Positions 24,092-32,161 of a DNA stretch of 32,294 bases are shown in pieces. Every line of letters begins with the position of its first letter. Position 1 is the first letter of the stretch. The notes under the pieces are model-generated. The model searched no databases. It was given only the letters and a program-made list of their open reading frames with translations, and was not told where the DNA came from. A program made the position numbers and the translations under genes. The stretch spans positions 1 to 32,294 of the forward strand of contig JAAZBN010000155.1 of the NCBI GenBank assembly GCA_012513795.1, read 5' to 3'. Origin of the DNA: Bacteroidales bacterium (GTDB taxonomy: Bacteria > Bacteroidota > Bacteroidia > Bacteroidales > VadinHA17).

Positions 24092-24667
24092 ATGAAAGGA
24101 ATAAAAGGAACCCGTACGGAGCAGAATCTCCTCAAAGCTTTTGCAGGCGAATCACAGGCAAAGAACCGATATGAATTTGCGGCCAAGGTGGCGAAGGAAG
24201 AGGGATATGAGCAGATTGCCGGCATCTTTCTTGAGACTGCGATGCAGGAGCAGCAGCATGCCAAACGATTCTTCGGATACCTCGAAGGTGGCATGGTGGA
24301 GATAACGGCAACTTATCCTGCCGGCGGCACAACCACCACCAGTGAGAATCTCGAGGCAGCCGCCGATGGTGAGCACGAGGAGTGGGCAGAGCTTTATCCT
24401 GAGTTCGCAAAAGTAGCCGAAGAAGAGGGTTTCAAGGAGATTGCCACCTGTTTCAAGGCTATCTCCGCAGCCGAGAAGGTACATGAGGAGAGATACAGGA
24501 AGCTGCTTGCCAGCGTGATGGGCAACAAGGTGTTCGAGCGTGATGAAAAGGTCTTCTGGTACTGCCGCAAATGCGGATATGTACACTTCGGCACAAAGCC
24601 TCTGAAGAACTGTCCGGCATGCCTCCATCCGTTCAACTACTCGGAGGTATTCGCTCAGAACTATTAG
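24092..24667 (+). CDS. rbr: rubrerythrin
   Basis: Rubrerythrin reduces hydrogen peroxide using electrons passed through its rubredoxin domain and protects anaerobes from oxidative stress. The 191-residue protein has the classical two-part form: a ferritin-like four-helix diiron domain (~1-145) with ligand candidates E20, E53, H56, E94/E97, E128 and H131, and a C-terminal rubredoxin-like Fe(Cys)4 site made of C158-X2-C161 and C174-X2-C177. All iron ligands appear present. The nitroreductase gene starts 18 bp downstream, so the two form a likely redox/oxygen-defence operon. Confidence 0.95.
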   Translation: MKGIKGTRTEQNLLKAFAGESQAKNRYEFAAKVAKEEGYEQIAGIFLETAMQEQQHAKRFFGYLEGGMVEITATYPAGGTTTTSENLEAAADGEHEEWAELYPEFAKVAEEEGFKEIATCFKAISAAEKVHEERYRKLLASVMGNKVFERDEKVFWYCRKCGYVHFGTKPLKNCPACLHPFNYSEVFAQNY

Positions 24668-24685
24668 AAAAAGGGCGCTCAGGAG

Positions 24686-25237
24686 ATGATTGATGCTGAA
24701 AGCATGCTCAGCCTGATGAAAGGCAGGCAGAGTGACAGGAGATATCTCAGCAAACCGGTTGAGCGGGATAAGATAGAAAGGATCACCGAGGCAGGCAGGA
24801 TGTCGCCTTCAGCCTGCAATGGCCAGCCATGGCACTTTGTTGTGGTTGATGATCCGGCATTGCGTGATCAGGTGGCAGCGGCCACCGAATCGGTCATTCT
24901 CCGGATGAATGCGTTTGTCAGGGAAGCTCCGGTATTGATAGTTGTTGTCCGGGAAAAATCCAATTTTACTTCACGCGCAGGTGATCTTATCAAGCAAAAG
25001 GATTATTCCCTTATTGATATCGGGATAGCCACGGCATCCATGGTATACCAGGCTACTGCTGAAGGGCTTGGCACCTGTATCATAGGCTGGGTTGATGACA
25101 GGAGGATAAGAAAGGTCCTGGGCATCCCGGCATCCGGGAAGGTGGAGCTTGTCATCTGTGCAGGTTACACAGACAACCGGCTGAGGGAAAAATTGCGCAA
25201 GCCACCGGGGGAGGTGATTAGCTACAACAGGTATTGA
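24686..25237 (+). CDS. nitroreductase-family FMN oxidoreductase
   Basis: The 183-residue size and motifs fit the FMN-dependent nitroreductase family: the N-terminal RQSDRRYLSKPV (FMN phosphate contact), MSPSACNGQPWHFVVV (40-54) and DIGIATASMVYQATAEGLGTCIIG (~111-134). Members reduce nitro compounds, quinones or flavins with NAD(P)H; the real substrate cannot be told from sequence. The reading frame begins at the ATG at 24686, but AGGAG at 24681-24685 touches it with no spacer. A later in-frame ATG at 24704 (MLSLMKGRQS) has an 18-bp distance, so the start is uncertain. It follows rubrerythrin by 18 bp, suggesting shared induction under oxidative or redox stress. Confidence 0.85.
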   Translation: MIDAESMLSLMKGRQSDRRYLSKPVERDKIERITEAGRMSPSACNGQPWHFVVVDDPALRDQVAAATESVILRMNAFVREAPVLIVVVREKSNFTSRAGDLIKQKDYSLIDIGIATASMVYQATAEGLGTCIIGWVDDRRIRKVLGIPASGKVELVICAGYTDNRLREKLRKPPGEVISYNRY

Positions 25238-25248
25238 CAATTATGAAT

Positions 25249-25357
25249 GTTATCTGCATCACAGGCAGGTGCCGGCACATGTCACAACAATCATCTGCAT
25301 TACAGGCAGGTAGCGTCGAGTCTCAGACCCGTCATTACTCTCACCCATGCAGATAAC
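25249..25357. repeat. direct and inverted repeats between convergent genes
   Basis: A 19-bp unit starting ATCTGCAT and ending ACAGGCAGGT occurs at 25252-25270 and 25293-25311 with one mismatch. GTTATCTGCAT (25249-25259) is also repeated in inverted form as ATGCAGATAAC (25347-25357). The block fills the gap between the nitroreductase and aspartate aminotransferase stops and contains no gene. Confidence 0.7.
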
Positions 25358-25371
25358 TATTCTGGAAATAA

Positions 25372-26565
25372 TCAGACCAATTTTGCCAGGGCCTCCTTAA
25401 TCCGGCGCACAGCCTCGGTGATGCGGTCGTCGGATGTGGCGTAGGAGATCCTTATGCAGTTGTCTGCGCCGAATGCCGTACCGCTAACCATGGCCACCCT
25501 TGCCTCCTCCAGCAGGAAGAAGGTGAGATCATCCGAATTTTTCATCACCTTGCCGTTATAGCTCCTGCCAATAAAGTTGCTTATGTCAGGCATGACATAG
25601 AAAGCGCCCTGCGGCACCCTGACCTTCAATCCGGGGATCTCTTTAAGAAGGCTGCAAATGAGGTCTCTTCGCCGGAGGAATGCTTCGCGCATTCTCTCCT
25701 TCGAGTCGCTCTTCGAGGTGACTGCTGCCAGTGCTGCCCTCTGGGCTATCGAGGAGACCCCGGAGGTGAACTGGCCCTGTAACTTATTGCATGCTTTCGC
25801 CAGCCAGAGTGGGGCACCCATGTATCCTATCCTCCATCCGGTCATAGCGTATCCCTTGGATACACCGTTAATTGTCACCACCCTGTCATATATGCTGCTG
25901 AATGATGCCAGGCTTATATGCTTCCCGGAAAATATGATATGTTCATATATCTCATCAGAAATGATGATCACCTGCGGAAATTTCTCCAGCACCCTGACCA
26001 GGGCTGCCATCTCATCGCGGGTGTATACCATGCCCGTAGGATTGGAGGGTGAATTGAAGATCAACACCCTTGTTCGGGGGCTGAGAGCCTCCTCCAGCTG
26101 TGCCGGAGTCACCTTGAAGTTGCTCTCGATGTTGGTTTTTATGATCACCGGCTTGCCCTCAGCGAAAGTGATATGGTCAAGATAGCTGACCCAGTATGGA
26201 GCAAGCAGTATCACCTCTTCACCAGGGTCGACAACCGAAAGCATGACATTGATGAGGCTGTGCTTCCCTCCTGCCGAGACTATTATCTGGTCTGGTGAAT
26301 ATTCCAGTCCGTTCTCTTCCCTGAACTTGCGTGATATGGCTTCACGGAGATCACCGTATCCCGGTACCGGAGGGTAGAAAGAGTAATTGTCATCTATAGC
26401 TTTCTTTGCCGCCTCCTTGATATCATCAGGGGTGTTAAAGTCAGGCTCGCCAAGGCTGAGGCTTATTACGTCAATACCCTGTTCCTTCATCTCGCGGCTC
26501 TTTTGTGCCATGGCCAGTGTCTGTGATACTGAGAGTGCCTGCACCCTCCTGCTGATATGCTCCAT
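25372..26565 (-). CDS. aspC: PLP-dependent aspartate (class I/II) aminotransferase
   Basis: This fold-type I aminotransferase most likely exchanges the amino group between aspartate/glutamate and oxaloacetate/2-oxoglutarate. From the ATG at 26565 it is 397 residues long. Motifs include LSLGEPDFNTP near the start, NSPSNPTG (~171-178), D204 in ISDEIYEH, the PLP lysine K237 in NGVSKGYAMTGWRIG, and the C-terminal arginine in CIRISYATSD. The frame continues upstream to an ATG at 26721, but that adds a 52-residue hydrophobic, non-homologous stretch. A perfect minus-strand -7 box (26610-26603) lies inside it, so the shorter start is preferred. Other aminotransferase specificities (aromatic, prephenate) cannot be excluded. 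Confidence 0.9.
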   Translation of the reverse strand: MEHISRRVQALSVSQTLAMAQKSREMKEQGIDVISLSLGEPDFNTPDDIKEAAKKAIDDNYSFYPPVPGYGDLREAISRKFREENGLEYSPDQIIVSAGGKHSLINVMLSVVDPGEEVILLAPYWVSYLDHITFAEGKPVIIKTNIESNFKVTPAQLEEALSPRTRVLIFNSPSNPTGMVYTRDEMAALVRVLEKFPQVIIISDEIYEHIIFSGKHISLASFSSIYDRVVTINGVSKGYAMTGWRIGYMGAPLWLAKACNKLQGQFTSGVSSIAQRAALAAVTSKSDSKERMREAFLRRRDLICSLLKEIPGLKVRVPQGAFYVMPDISNFIGRSYNGKVMKNSDDLTFFLLEEARVAMVSGTAFGADNCIRISYATSDDRITEAVRRIKEALAKLV

Positions 26566-26602
26566 TATGTCAGATTTATTATTGTTTCTCAAACGGAAAG
26601 GC

Positions 26603-26610
26603 CAAATGTA
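26603..26610 (-). promoter_or_regulatory. -7 box of aspC
   Basis: Minus-strand TACATTTG matches TAnnTTTG exactly and lies about 38 bp upstream of the ATG at 26565; a TTTT sits 19 bp further upstream where TTTG is expected. Its position supports the short start of the aminotransferase. Confidence 0.5.
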
Positions 26611-26784
26611 ATTGTTAAAAGTGAAAAAGAAAAGGAGAGAAAACATGGCGGATAGTGGGGAGGAACACCCTTGCAGACTTAAATCAGAACAAATTAATAA
26701 TCGTTTCAAATCATGGTGCAATAATGCAACAAGGATGAAAAATGATTAATTTGCATCGCACAAAGACCTTAAACAACTGAAATC

Positions 26785-27309
26785 ATGGGAACCTTCATGG
26801 AGATACTCAAAATAACAATTCCGGCCCTGCTGGTAATGCTCACTGCCTGGCTGGTAATAAAGAACATGCTGCATGACGACCAGGAGCGCCGGAGGCAGGA
26901 TCTGTTGCTGCAGACGGTTAAGACCATCACCCCGGTCAGGCTGCAGGCTTACGAGAGGGTGGTGCTTTTCCTTGAACGCATCTCCCCTGAATCACTGATA
27001 ATCCGTACTGCCAGGACGGAGATGACGGCGCAGCAGCTACAGTCGGCACTGGTCACAGCAGTCAGGAGCGAGTATGAACACAACCTTTCACAACAGATAT
27101 ACATGAGCAGCGAAGCCTGGGAAATGGTAAAAAATGCGCGCGGCACCATTGTCAGGCTGATAAACAGCGTGGCCTCTCAGCTTCCTCCAACCGCCACCGG
27201 CGAAGAGCTCTCCAGGATGCTCCTGGAGGAGGTTGTGGAAATGGATACCGAACCAACAAGAACAGCCATTGCCTATATCAAGTCAGAGCTCGCCCGAATA
27301 ATGGGATAA
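26785..27309 (+). CDS. membrane-anchored conserved protein of unknown function
   Basis: This 174-residue protein has one N-terminal transmembrane segment (about residues 8-26, ILKITIPALLVMLTAWLVI), followed by a charged stretch KNMLHDDQERRRQD and a mostly helical soluble part. The block TPVRLQAYERVVLFLERISPESLIIR and the later EYEHNLSQQIYMSSEAWEMVKNAR look like a Bacteroidota-specific family I have seen annotated only as hypothetical. I do not recognise a function or catalytic motif. The topology suggests an inner-membrane anchor with a cytoplasmic helical domain. ATG 26785 or 26797 (MEILKI) could be the start. It is a single gene, divergent from aspC and convergent with htpG. Confidence 0.8.
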   Translation: MGTFMEILKITIPALLVMLTAWLVIKNMLHDDQERRRQDLLLQTVKTITPVRLQAYERVVLFLERISPESLIIRTARTEMTAQQLQSALVTAVRSEYEHNLSQQIYMSSEAWEMVKNARGTIVRLINSVASQLPPTATGEELSRMLLEEVVEMDTEPTRTAIAYIKSELARIMG

Positions 27310-27345
27310 ACCATTGTCAGGGCTGATGACAGGTTACGGCACCGA

Positions 27346-27377
27346 CAAAAAAGGGGACATGCCCGGATGGCGTCCCC
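27346..27377 (-). terminator. rho-independent terminator of htpG
   Basis: On the minus strand GGGGAC/GTCCCC (27372-27377 with 27353-27358) and GGC/GCC (27369-27371 with 27361-27363) pair around a 5-base loop, with a 2-base bulge. A run of T's (the plus-strand A-run from 27347) follows. It lies about 30 bp beyond the htpG stop. Confidence 0.8.
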
Positions 27378-27408
27378 TGATCTGTTGAACTAATAATATG
27401 GTGTGCCT

Positions 27409-29460
27409 TTATAGCAGGCTGATACTTCGCTTGACGAATGCGCTGAGAGCCTCTCCCTTAAGCATGTTATTGGCCAGCATAGCGAGGTCAACAAGCTGTT
27501 TGACAGCCTTGTGCTCAGCGCCAAAACCTTCCAGTATGCCCTTTCTCTTCTCCTCAAGCTGACGCAGTTCGCCTTTCATCCTCTCAATGTCATCCTTCTC
27601 AACTGAAGGTATCTCCTCGGGCTTCTTCTTGCCGTGCTCTTTCTCCATGAAATCAATCTCGAGCTTAGTCTTCTCAATACCTGTGCTGTTCTTTTTCAGC
27701 TCATCAGCATGCTCCTTGTCGAGGTCGCCTGCCAGTGAAATCACCAGCGGATGGTTGGTGTTCAGCACCAGGTCAAAGCTGTCAGGCATCTCACCATAGA
27801 AGGAGTATCCGCCCCCAAACTGTGCCATATCCTTCATCCTGCGCATGAACTCGCTCTGGGTAATGATTATAGGAAGGTCATTCTCATCCAGGCTCTCTGC
27901 CCTGACATTAAAACGTGCCTTATCAGTATCAGATACCTGGCTGCGGAATACCTCTGCAAGATCATCAGACTGTGCCTGCGTGAGCTTTGAGGCATGGCTT
28001 TCATCTTTCCTGATAAGTTTCTCAATCACATCACTGTCAACCCTGACATACTTTGAGGAGGGCTCTTTCGATTCAAGGGTATTAATCAGGTGCGTATCAA
28101 GCTGACCATCAAGCACAAGTACATCATAACCCTTTTCAGCTGCCTTGGCTACATAGGTGTGCTGTGCCACCGGGTCTGTGGTGTAGAGATGGACAAGCGA
28201 CTTATCCTTGTCAGTCTGGTTCTCCTTAATGATTTTATCGTACTCTTCCAGGGTGAAATATTTGTCAGATGTGTTCTTGTAAAGGGCAAACTTTGAAGCT
28301 TTTTCAAAGAATTTTTCCTCAGTGATCATACCATACTCAATGAACAGTTTGAGATCATCCCATTTCTTTTCAAAAGTCTCACGATCCTTTTTGAAGATGT
28401 CAGAGAGCCGGTCGGCTACCTTTTTGGTTATGTGCCCTGATATTTTCTTAACGTTGGTGTCGCTCTGCAGGTAGCTTCTGGAGACGTTGAGCGGTATGTC
28501 GGGTGAATCAATCACTCCGTGGAGCAGTGTGAGGAAGTCAGGCACGATCCCCTCAACGGAGTCAGTGACAAAAACCTGGTTGCAATAGAGCTGTATCTTG
28601 TTTTTCTGAATCTCAAAGTTGTTTCTGATCTTCGGGAAATAGAGTATACCTGTTAGTTTAAAGGGGTAATCAACGTTCAGGTGAATATGGAAGAGAGGTT
28701 CCTCGCCCATGGGGTAAAGTTCCCTGTAGAAGCTGGTATAATCCTCATCCTTCAGTTCTGTTGGTTTGCGTGTCCATGCGGGCTGGGTATTGTTTATCAC
28801 CTTTGGCTTGCCGGTATCAACCATCTTACCGTCTTTCCATTCCTTCTCATTGCCGAAGTGCACGGGCACCGGGAGGAAGCTGCAGTATTTCTTCAGCAGT
28901 GATTCAATCCTGTGCTCATCAAGGAACTCCTTTGACTCCTTGTCTATATGGAGGACAATGTCGGTACCGCGCTCTTCTCTCTTTGCCTCCTCAATGGTAT
29001 ATTCCGGGCTGCCGTCGCATATCCACTTCACAGCAGGGACGTTTTCACGGTATGATCTGGAAATGACCTCCACCCTGTCAGACACCATAAAGGCTGAATA
29101 GAAGCCAAGTCCGAACTGACCTATCAGTCCTGAAGCCTGGTCCTTGTATTTGTCAAGGAAATCATTGGCGCTGGAGAAAGCTATCTGGTTGAGGTATTTG
29201 TCTATCTCCTCGGCGCTCATCCCTATACCATTATCGGATACGGTGAGGGTTTTCTTTTTTGTATCAAGTGTTATGTTAACGCGCAGTTCGCCAAGTTCGC
29301 CCTTGAATTCTCCGGCAGAGGAGAGTGCCCTGACTTTCTGGATAGCGTCAGTGGCATTTGACACCAGTTCCCTAAGAAAGATCTCGTGATCCGAATAGAG
29401 GAACTTCTTGATAATTGGGAAGATGTTTTCAGTAGTTACGCCTATTTTACCCTTTTCCAT
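27409..29460 (-). CDS. htpG: molecular chaperone HtpG (Hsp90 family)
   Basis: HtpG is the bacterial Hsp90, an ATP-driven dimeric chaperone that remodels client proteins under stress. The N-terminal GHKL ATPase domain shows FLRELVSNATDAIQKV (E and N/D for ATP and Mg), DNGIGMS and GLIGQFGLGFYSAFMV. The middle domain includes RRxxxP-type catalytic-loop surroundings (LNVSRSYLQSDTNVKKI), and the C-terminal dimerisation region is present to LSAFVKRSISLL. At 683 residues it is longer than the E. coli protein (624), and I believe this is usual in Bacteroidota. A charged stretch (KEHGKKKPEEIPSVEKDDIERMKGELRQLEEKRKG) near residues 605-640 makes up part of the difference. It is a single-gene unit closed by a strong terminator. 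Confidence 0.96.
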   Translation of the reverse strand: MEKGKIGVTTENIFPIIKKFLYSDHEIFLRELVSNATDAIQKVRALSSAGEFKGELGELRVNITLDTKKKTLTVSDNGIGMSAEEIDKYLNQIAFSSANDFLDKYKDQASGLIGQFGLGFYSAFMVSDRVEVISRSYRENVPAVKWICDGSPEYTIEEAKREERGTDIVLHIDKESKEFLDEHRIESLLKKYCSFLPVPVHFGNEKEWKDGKMVDTGKPKVINNTQPAWTRKPTELKDEDYTSFYRELYPMGEEPLFHIHLNVDYPFKLTGILYFPKIRNNFEIQKNKIQLYCNQVFVTDSVEGIVPDFLTLLHGVIDSPDIPLNVSRSYLQSDTNVKKISGHITKKVADRLSDIFKKDRETFEKKWDDLKLFIEYGMITEEKFFEKASKFALYKNTSDKYFTLEEYDKIIKENQTDKDKSLVHLYTTDPVAQHTYVAKAAEKGYDVLVLDGQLDTHLINTLESKEPSSKYVRVDSDVIEKLIRKDESHASKLTQAQSDDLAEVFRSQVSDTDKARFNVRAESLDENDLPIIITQSEFMRRMKDMAQFGGGYSFYGEMPDSFDLVLNTNHPLVISLAGDLDKEHADELKKNSTGIEKTKLEIDFMEKEHGKKKPEEIPSVEKDDIERMKGELRQLEEKRKGILEGFGAEHKAVKQLVDLAMLANNMLKGEALSAFVKRSISLL

Positions 29461-29549
29461 GATATTTGATTTACTGATTATTCTGCCCCCCTTTCTTCAA
29501 AGGGCGTGCCGTGCCAGGAAGTATGACAGAGTGGCAGTCGGGCCATTGC

Positions 29550-29688
29550 AGGTCTGAAGGATTTGCGATTTGCGATTTGCGATTAACCTTCCGGTTTTCA
29601 GAATGAGGCCGGCAGGGTCACAATCCCGCACATGCAGTTCCAGGACCTTCAGACCTCAGACCTCAGACCTTCAGACCTTCAGACCTCA
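29550..29688. repeat. composite short-repeat block between htpG and the class III aminotransferase
   Basis: Three elements lie together. AGGTCTGAAGG (29550-29560) is followed at once by 3.6 copies of GATTTGC (29560-29584). After a 60-bp unique stretch comes an array of 7- and 8-bp units ACCTCAG/ACCTTCAG (29645-29688). The first element is the exact reverse complement of CCTTCAGACCT, which occurs three times in the array, so an 11-bp stem with a long loop is possible. The array's last unit supplies the TGA of the aminotransferase gene. Confidence 0.85.
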
Positions 29689-30879
29689 ATCACTGGCTAC
29701 TGCCTTGATCAGCGTTCCCAGACGCCGGCTGGCAAGATGTATCTCTTCCTCTGAGATTGTCAGTGGTGGTGCTATGCGGAATGCGGTTGGGCAGAAGAGA
29801 AAATAATCAAGCAGCAGGCCATGGTCCGGGGCGTGTGTTATCAGAGCCGGGATTATCTCCGGTTTTTTCGGCACAACTGCAAGCAGGAGGCCTTCGCCTC
29901 TTATCTCCCTTAACGGCAACCCGGCAAGCTCAGCTCGCAGTATCTTTTCCTTCTCCAGGGCTTTCTCCGCAAGTTTCTCCCTGACAATGACCTCCAGCGA
30001 TGCCATTCCTGTTGCGCAGCAGAGGGGGTGACCTCCAAAGGTGGTTATATGTCCCAGGGCAGGGTCATGGGTGAGTGATGACATGATGTCGCGTGAAGCA
30101 ATGAATGCGCCCAGCGGCAATCCCCCTCCCAGGGCCTTTGCCAGCACCAGTATGTCAGGGATGACATTGTACCGGGAGAGGGAGAACAGGTGGCCGGTAC
30201 GCCCGAACCCGGTCTGCACCTCATCGAATATCAGCAGGGAGCCATGTTTGTTACATGCCTCCCGCAGGTCATCAAGGAAGCTGCCCGCAGGCTGTATCAC
30301 ACCAGCTTCGGCCTGTACCGGTTCCACGAGTACAGCGGCGGTGGCCTTGCTTATAAGTGATACTGCATCGGAGCTGTTGAATTCAGCCATGGTTGTTGCC
30401 GGCATCAGGGGTCTGAAGGCATTGCGGTACACCTCTGAGCCCTGCACGCTGAGTGCCCCGGTGGTTGAGCCGTGGTAGGCGTTCCGGAAATAGATGATCT
30501 CATTCCTTCCGGTATATCTGCGTGCCAGTTTGATGGCACCCTCGATGGCTTCACTGCCCGAGTTGACAAAAAAGACTGACTCAAGCGGAGGCGGCAACAG
30601 GGAAGCAAGCCGCGCGGCATACTGCACTTGGGGGCTCTGGATCACCTCACCATAAACCATCAGGTGCATGTATCTGCCTGCCTGCTCAGTCAGTGCTCTC
30701 ATCACTGCAGGGTGGCGGTGGCCGGTGTTGCTAACTGACACACCGGAGATAAGATCAAGGTAATCTCTCCCGTGGCTGTCATACAGGAATGAACCTTCCG
30801 CACTCTCAATCTCAAGCATCAGGGGTGAGGGGGAGGTTTGTCCGATATGATTAAGGAAGAGTTGCCTCTGTGAAGGCAT
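29686..30879 (-). CDS. class III PLP-dependent aminotransferase (acetylornithine/ornithine-like)
   Basis: This 397-residue class III (fold-type I) aminotransferase has NSGSEAIEGAIKLARRYTGRNEIIYFRNAYHGSTTGALS (106-144), the PLP aspartate D219 in IFDEVQTGFGRTG and the PLP lysine K248 in VLAKALGGGLPLGAF. The family transfers terminal amino groups, as in acetylornithine, ornithine or GABA; the substrate here is not determined, since no arginine-pathway gene is nearby. The ATG shares its A with the TGA of the upstream LytTR regulator gene, so translation is coupled. The stop codon lies inside a short tandem repeat array. Catalytic residues are intact. Confidence 0.88.
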   Translation of the reverse strand: MPSQRQLFLNHIGQTSPSPLMLEIESAEGSFLYDSHGRDYLDLISGVSVSNTGHRHPAVMRALTEQAGRYMHLMVYGEVIQSPQVQYAARLASLLPPPLESVFFVNSGSEAIEGAIKLARRYTGRNEIIYFRNAYHGSTTGALSVQGSEVYRNAFRPLMPATTMAEFNSSDAVSLISKATAAVLVEPVQAEAGVIQPAGSFLDDLREACNKHGSLLIFDEVQTGFGRTGHLFSLSRYNVIPDILVLAKALGGGLPLGAFIASRDIMSSLTHDPALGHITTFGGHPLCCATGMASLEVIVREKLAEKALEKEKILRAELAGLPLREIRGEGLLLAVVPKKPEIIPALITHAPDHGLLLDYFLFCPTAFRIAPPLTISEEEIHLASRRLGTLIKAVASD

Positions 30880-31589
30880 CAGCGCTGCATTATATTGATA
30901 TAGTTCATGATCCCCTCACGGTATGATTTCCCGACAGGCAGAACTTTCTGGTTGGTGCCAATGGCAATGGTGAGGCTATTCTCACTTATTGAACGGATAA
31001 CACTTTTATTGACCAGGTATGAGCGGTGTATCCTTACGAACAGGCTTGAGGGCAACTGCTGTTCTATGGCCCTCATGGTAAAGTGAATTGTATATTTCTC
31101 GTCGCGGGTGATGACGCTGACATAATTCTCAAGAGCCTCCACATAGAGTATCTCCTTGAGTTTCAATCGAACCAGTGATGATGCCTTCTTGATGAATATC
31201 TCCTCTTCTCCTGCTGCCGAAGGGACCGCCCTTGGAGCGTAGTATTTCATTATCTTTTCAACGGCACGACAGAATCGCGGGTAGGTGATTGGCTTTAGAA
31301 GGTAGTCTATCCCGTTGTAATTAAAGGCTTTGTAAGCATGTTCCTCGCTTCCTGAGACAAAGATAATGTGAGGCGGATTTTCGAGGCTGGAAAGAAAGTC
31401 AAAGCCATCCATCTCCGGCATCTGGATATCCAGGAAAATAAGCTCGATATCCCTTCTCGACATCAGCAGGTTACGTGCTGAAAGAGAATCGGAGAAGCTT
31501 CCGACAAGTGAGAGGGAGGAAGATTTTCCTACGAATTCCTCAAGGGTCCGGAGCCATACGGGATCATCATCTACAATAATACAGTTCAT
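30879..31589 (-). CDS. LytTR-family response regulator
   Basis: This 236-residue two-component regulator has a receiver domain (~1-120) with the acidic pocket DDD (7-9), phospho-acceptor D54 in IFLDIQMPEMDG and K98 in LLKPITY. The DNA-binding domain is of LytTR type (~130-236), with EILYVEALENYVSVITRDEKYTIHFTMRAIEQQLPSSLFVRIHRSYLVN as its recognisable core. LytTR proteins bind paired 9-10 bp direct repeats and often work with a 5TM or 7TM histidine kinase. No such kinase is adjacent, so this one is an orphan within the window. It shares one base with the aminotransferase gene downstream, which it may regulate or simply be transcribed with. Confidence 0.93.
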   Translation of the reverse strand: MNCIIVDDDPVWLRTLEEFVGKSSSLSLVGSFSDSLSARNLLMSRRDIELIFLDIQMPEMDGFDFLSSLENPPHIIFVSGSEEHAYKAFNYNGIDYLLKPITYPRFCRAVEKIMKYYAPRAVPSAAGEEEIFIKKASSLVRLKLKEILYVEALENYVSVITRDEKYTIHFTMRAIEQQLPSSLFVRIHRSYLVNKSVIRSISENSLTIAIGTNQKVLPVGKSYREGIMNYINIMQR

Positions 31590-31823
31590 TACATCTTATA
31601 CGGTTGGTGCTGGCAAAGGGTTACAGAAACAGCAAATAATTTCCTGATATAAATGGTTGAATGATAGCCTGATCATAGTTTGACTGTAAAAAATGAACCT
31701 GGTCAAAAAAACGTACCCTCTCGCCAACAAACTATTTGTAAATATACTAATAAATTCGACGGGAAAAAATTACCGGTTAGCAATTTTAAGAGGGTTTTGC
31801 TGGATTACCTGATGAAGCATTAA

Positions 31824-32120
31824 TTTCCTGACCTGCCGGATACATATTCCACTTCCTCCGGCAATGAACTTGAGTACACCCGTGAGTACGGGCTATATCC
31901 GTTACCATTCAGGGATCATCTTACTGTCAGAGCGCTGATGCCTTGCCAGTTAAGTATTTATGACACCAATGGCAGGCTTGTTATTGCAAGCAGGGTTGAA
32001 GACAATGATGAAATAAACACAGGGCTCCTGATAAACGGCACTTATGTAGCCATTTTCAGGATCAGCGGGAAGGTGGTTTACAGGTGTAAAATAATAACAG
32101 GGAGCACACCAGGCAGATAG
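31824..32120 (+). pseudogene. orphan T9SS type A sorting domain, remnant of a secreted protein
   Basis: The frame is open from just after a TAA (31821-31823) to the TAG at 32118-32120 and encodes 98 residues. The second half reads GLYPLPFRDHLTVRA, CQLSIYDTNGRLV, GLLINGTYVAIFRI and KVVYRCKII, the strand pattern of a Por-secretion-system C-terminal sorting domain; the usual YPNPF is YPLPF here. The only ATG (31938) lies inside the domain, there is no signal peptide, and no GTG or TTG start precedes it. It therefore looks like the C-terminal end of a T9SS cargo gene whose front part has been deleted. An alternative is a frameshifted gene, but the 150 bp upstream give no convincing protein in other frames. 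Confidence 0.65.
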
Positions 32121-32127
32121 TGCTCCC
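32100..32127. terminator. hairpin at the end of the sorting-domain remnant
   Basis: GGGAGCAC (32100-32107) and GTGCTCCC (32120-32127) form a perfect 8-bp stem with a 12-base loop; the remnant's TAG stop is at the loop/stem boundary. There is no T-run after it on the plus strand, so it may be an old terminator of the lost gene or another structural element. Confidence 0.45.
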
Positions 32128-32133
32128 ATATGC

Positions 32134-32161
32134 AAAAAAAAAGGGGTGCCCTTGCACCCCT
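32134..32161 (-). terminator. rho-independent terminator of the HU gene
   Basis: AGGGGTGC (32142-32149) and GCACCCCT (32154-32161) form an 8-bp stem with a 4-base loop. On the minus strand it is followed by nine T's (plus-strand A-run 32134-32142). It begins 7 bp after the HU stop codon. Confidence 0.9.

Noticed and set aside
26566-26721. 52-residue N-terminal extension of the aspartate aminotransferase
   Set aside because: Non-homologous, hydrophobic and basic stretch containing a perfect minus-strand -7 box.
31668-31823. Upstream half of the sorting-domain remnant in the same frame before the TAA
   Set aside because: The translated sequence has no beta-rich or cargo-like pattern and looks like AT-rich noise.
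31590-31823. Small RNA or tRNA gene in the gap
   Set aside because: No cloverleaf, no strong hairpins and no promoter-terminator pair were seen.
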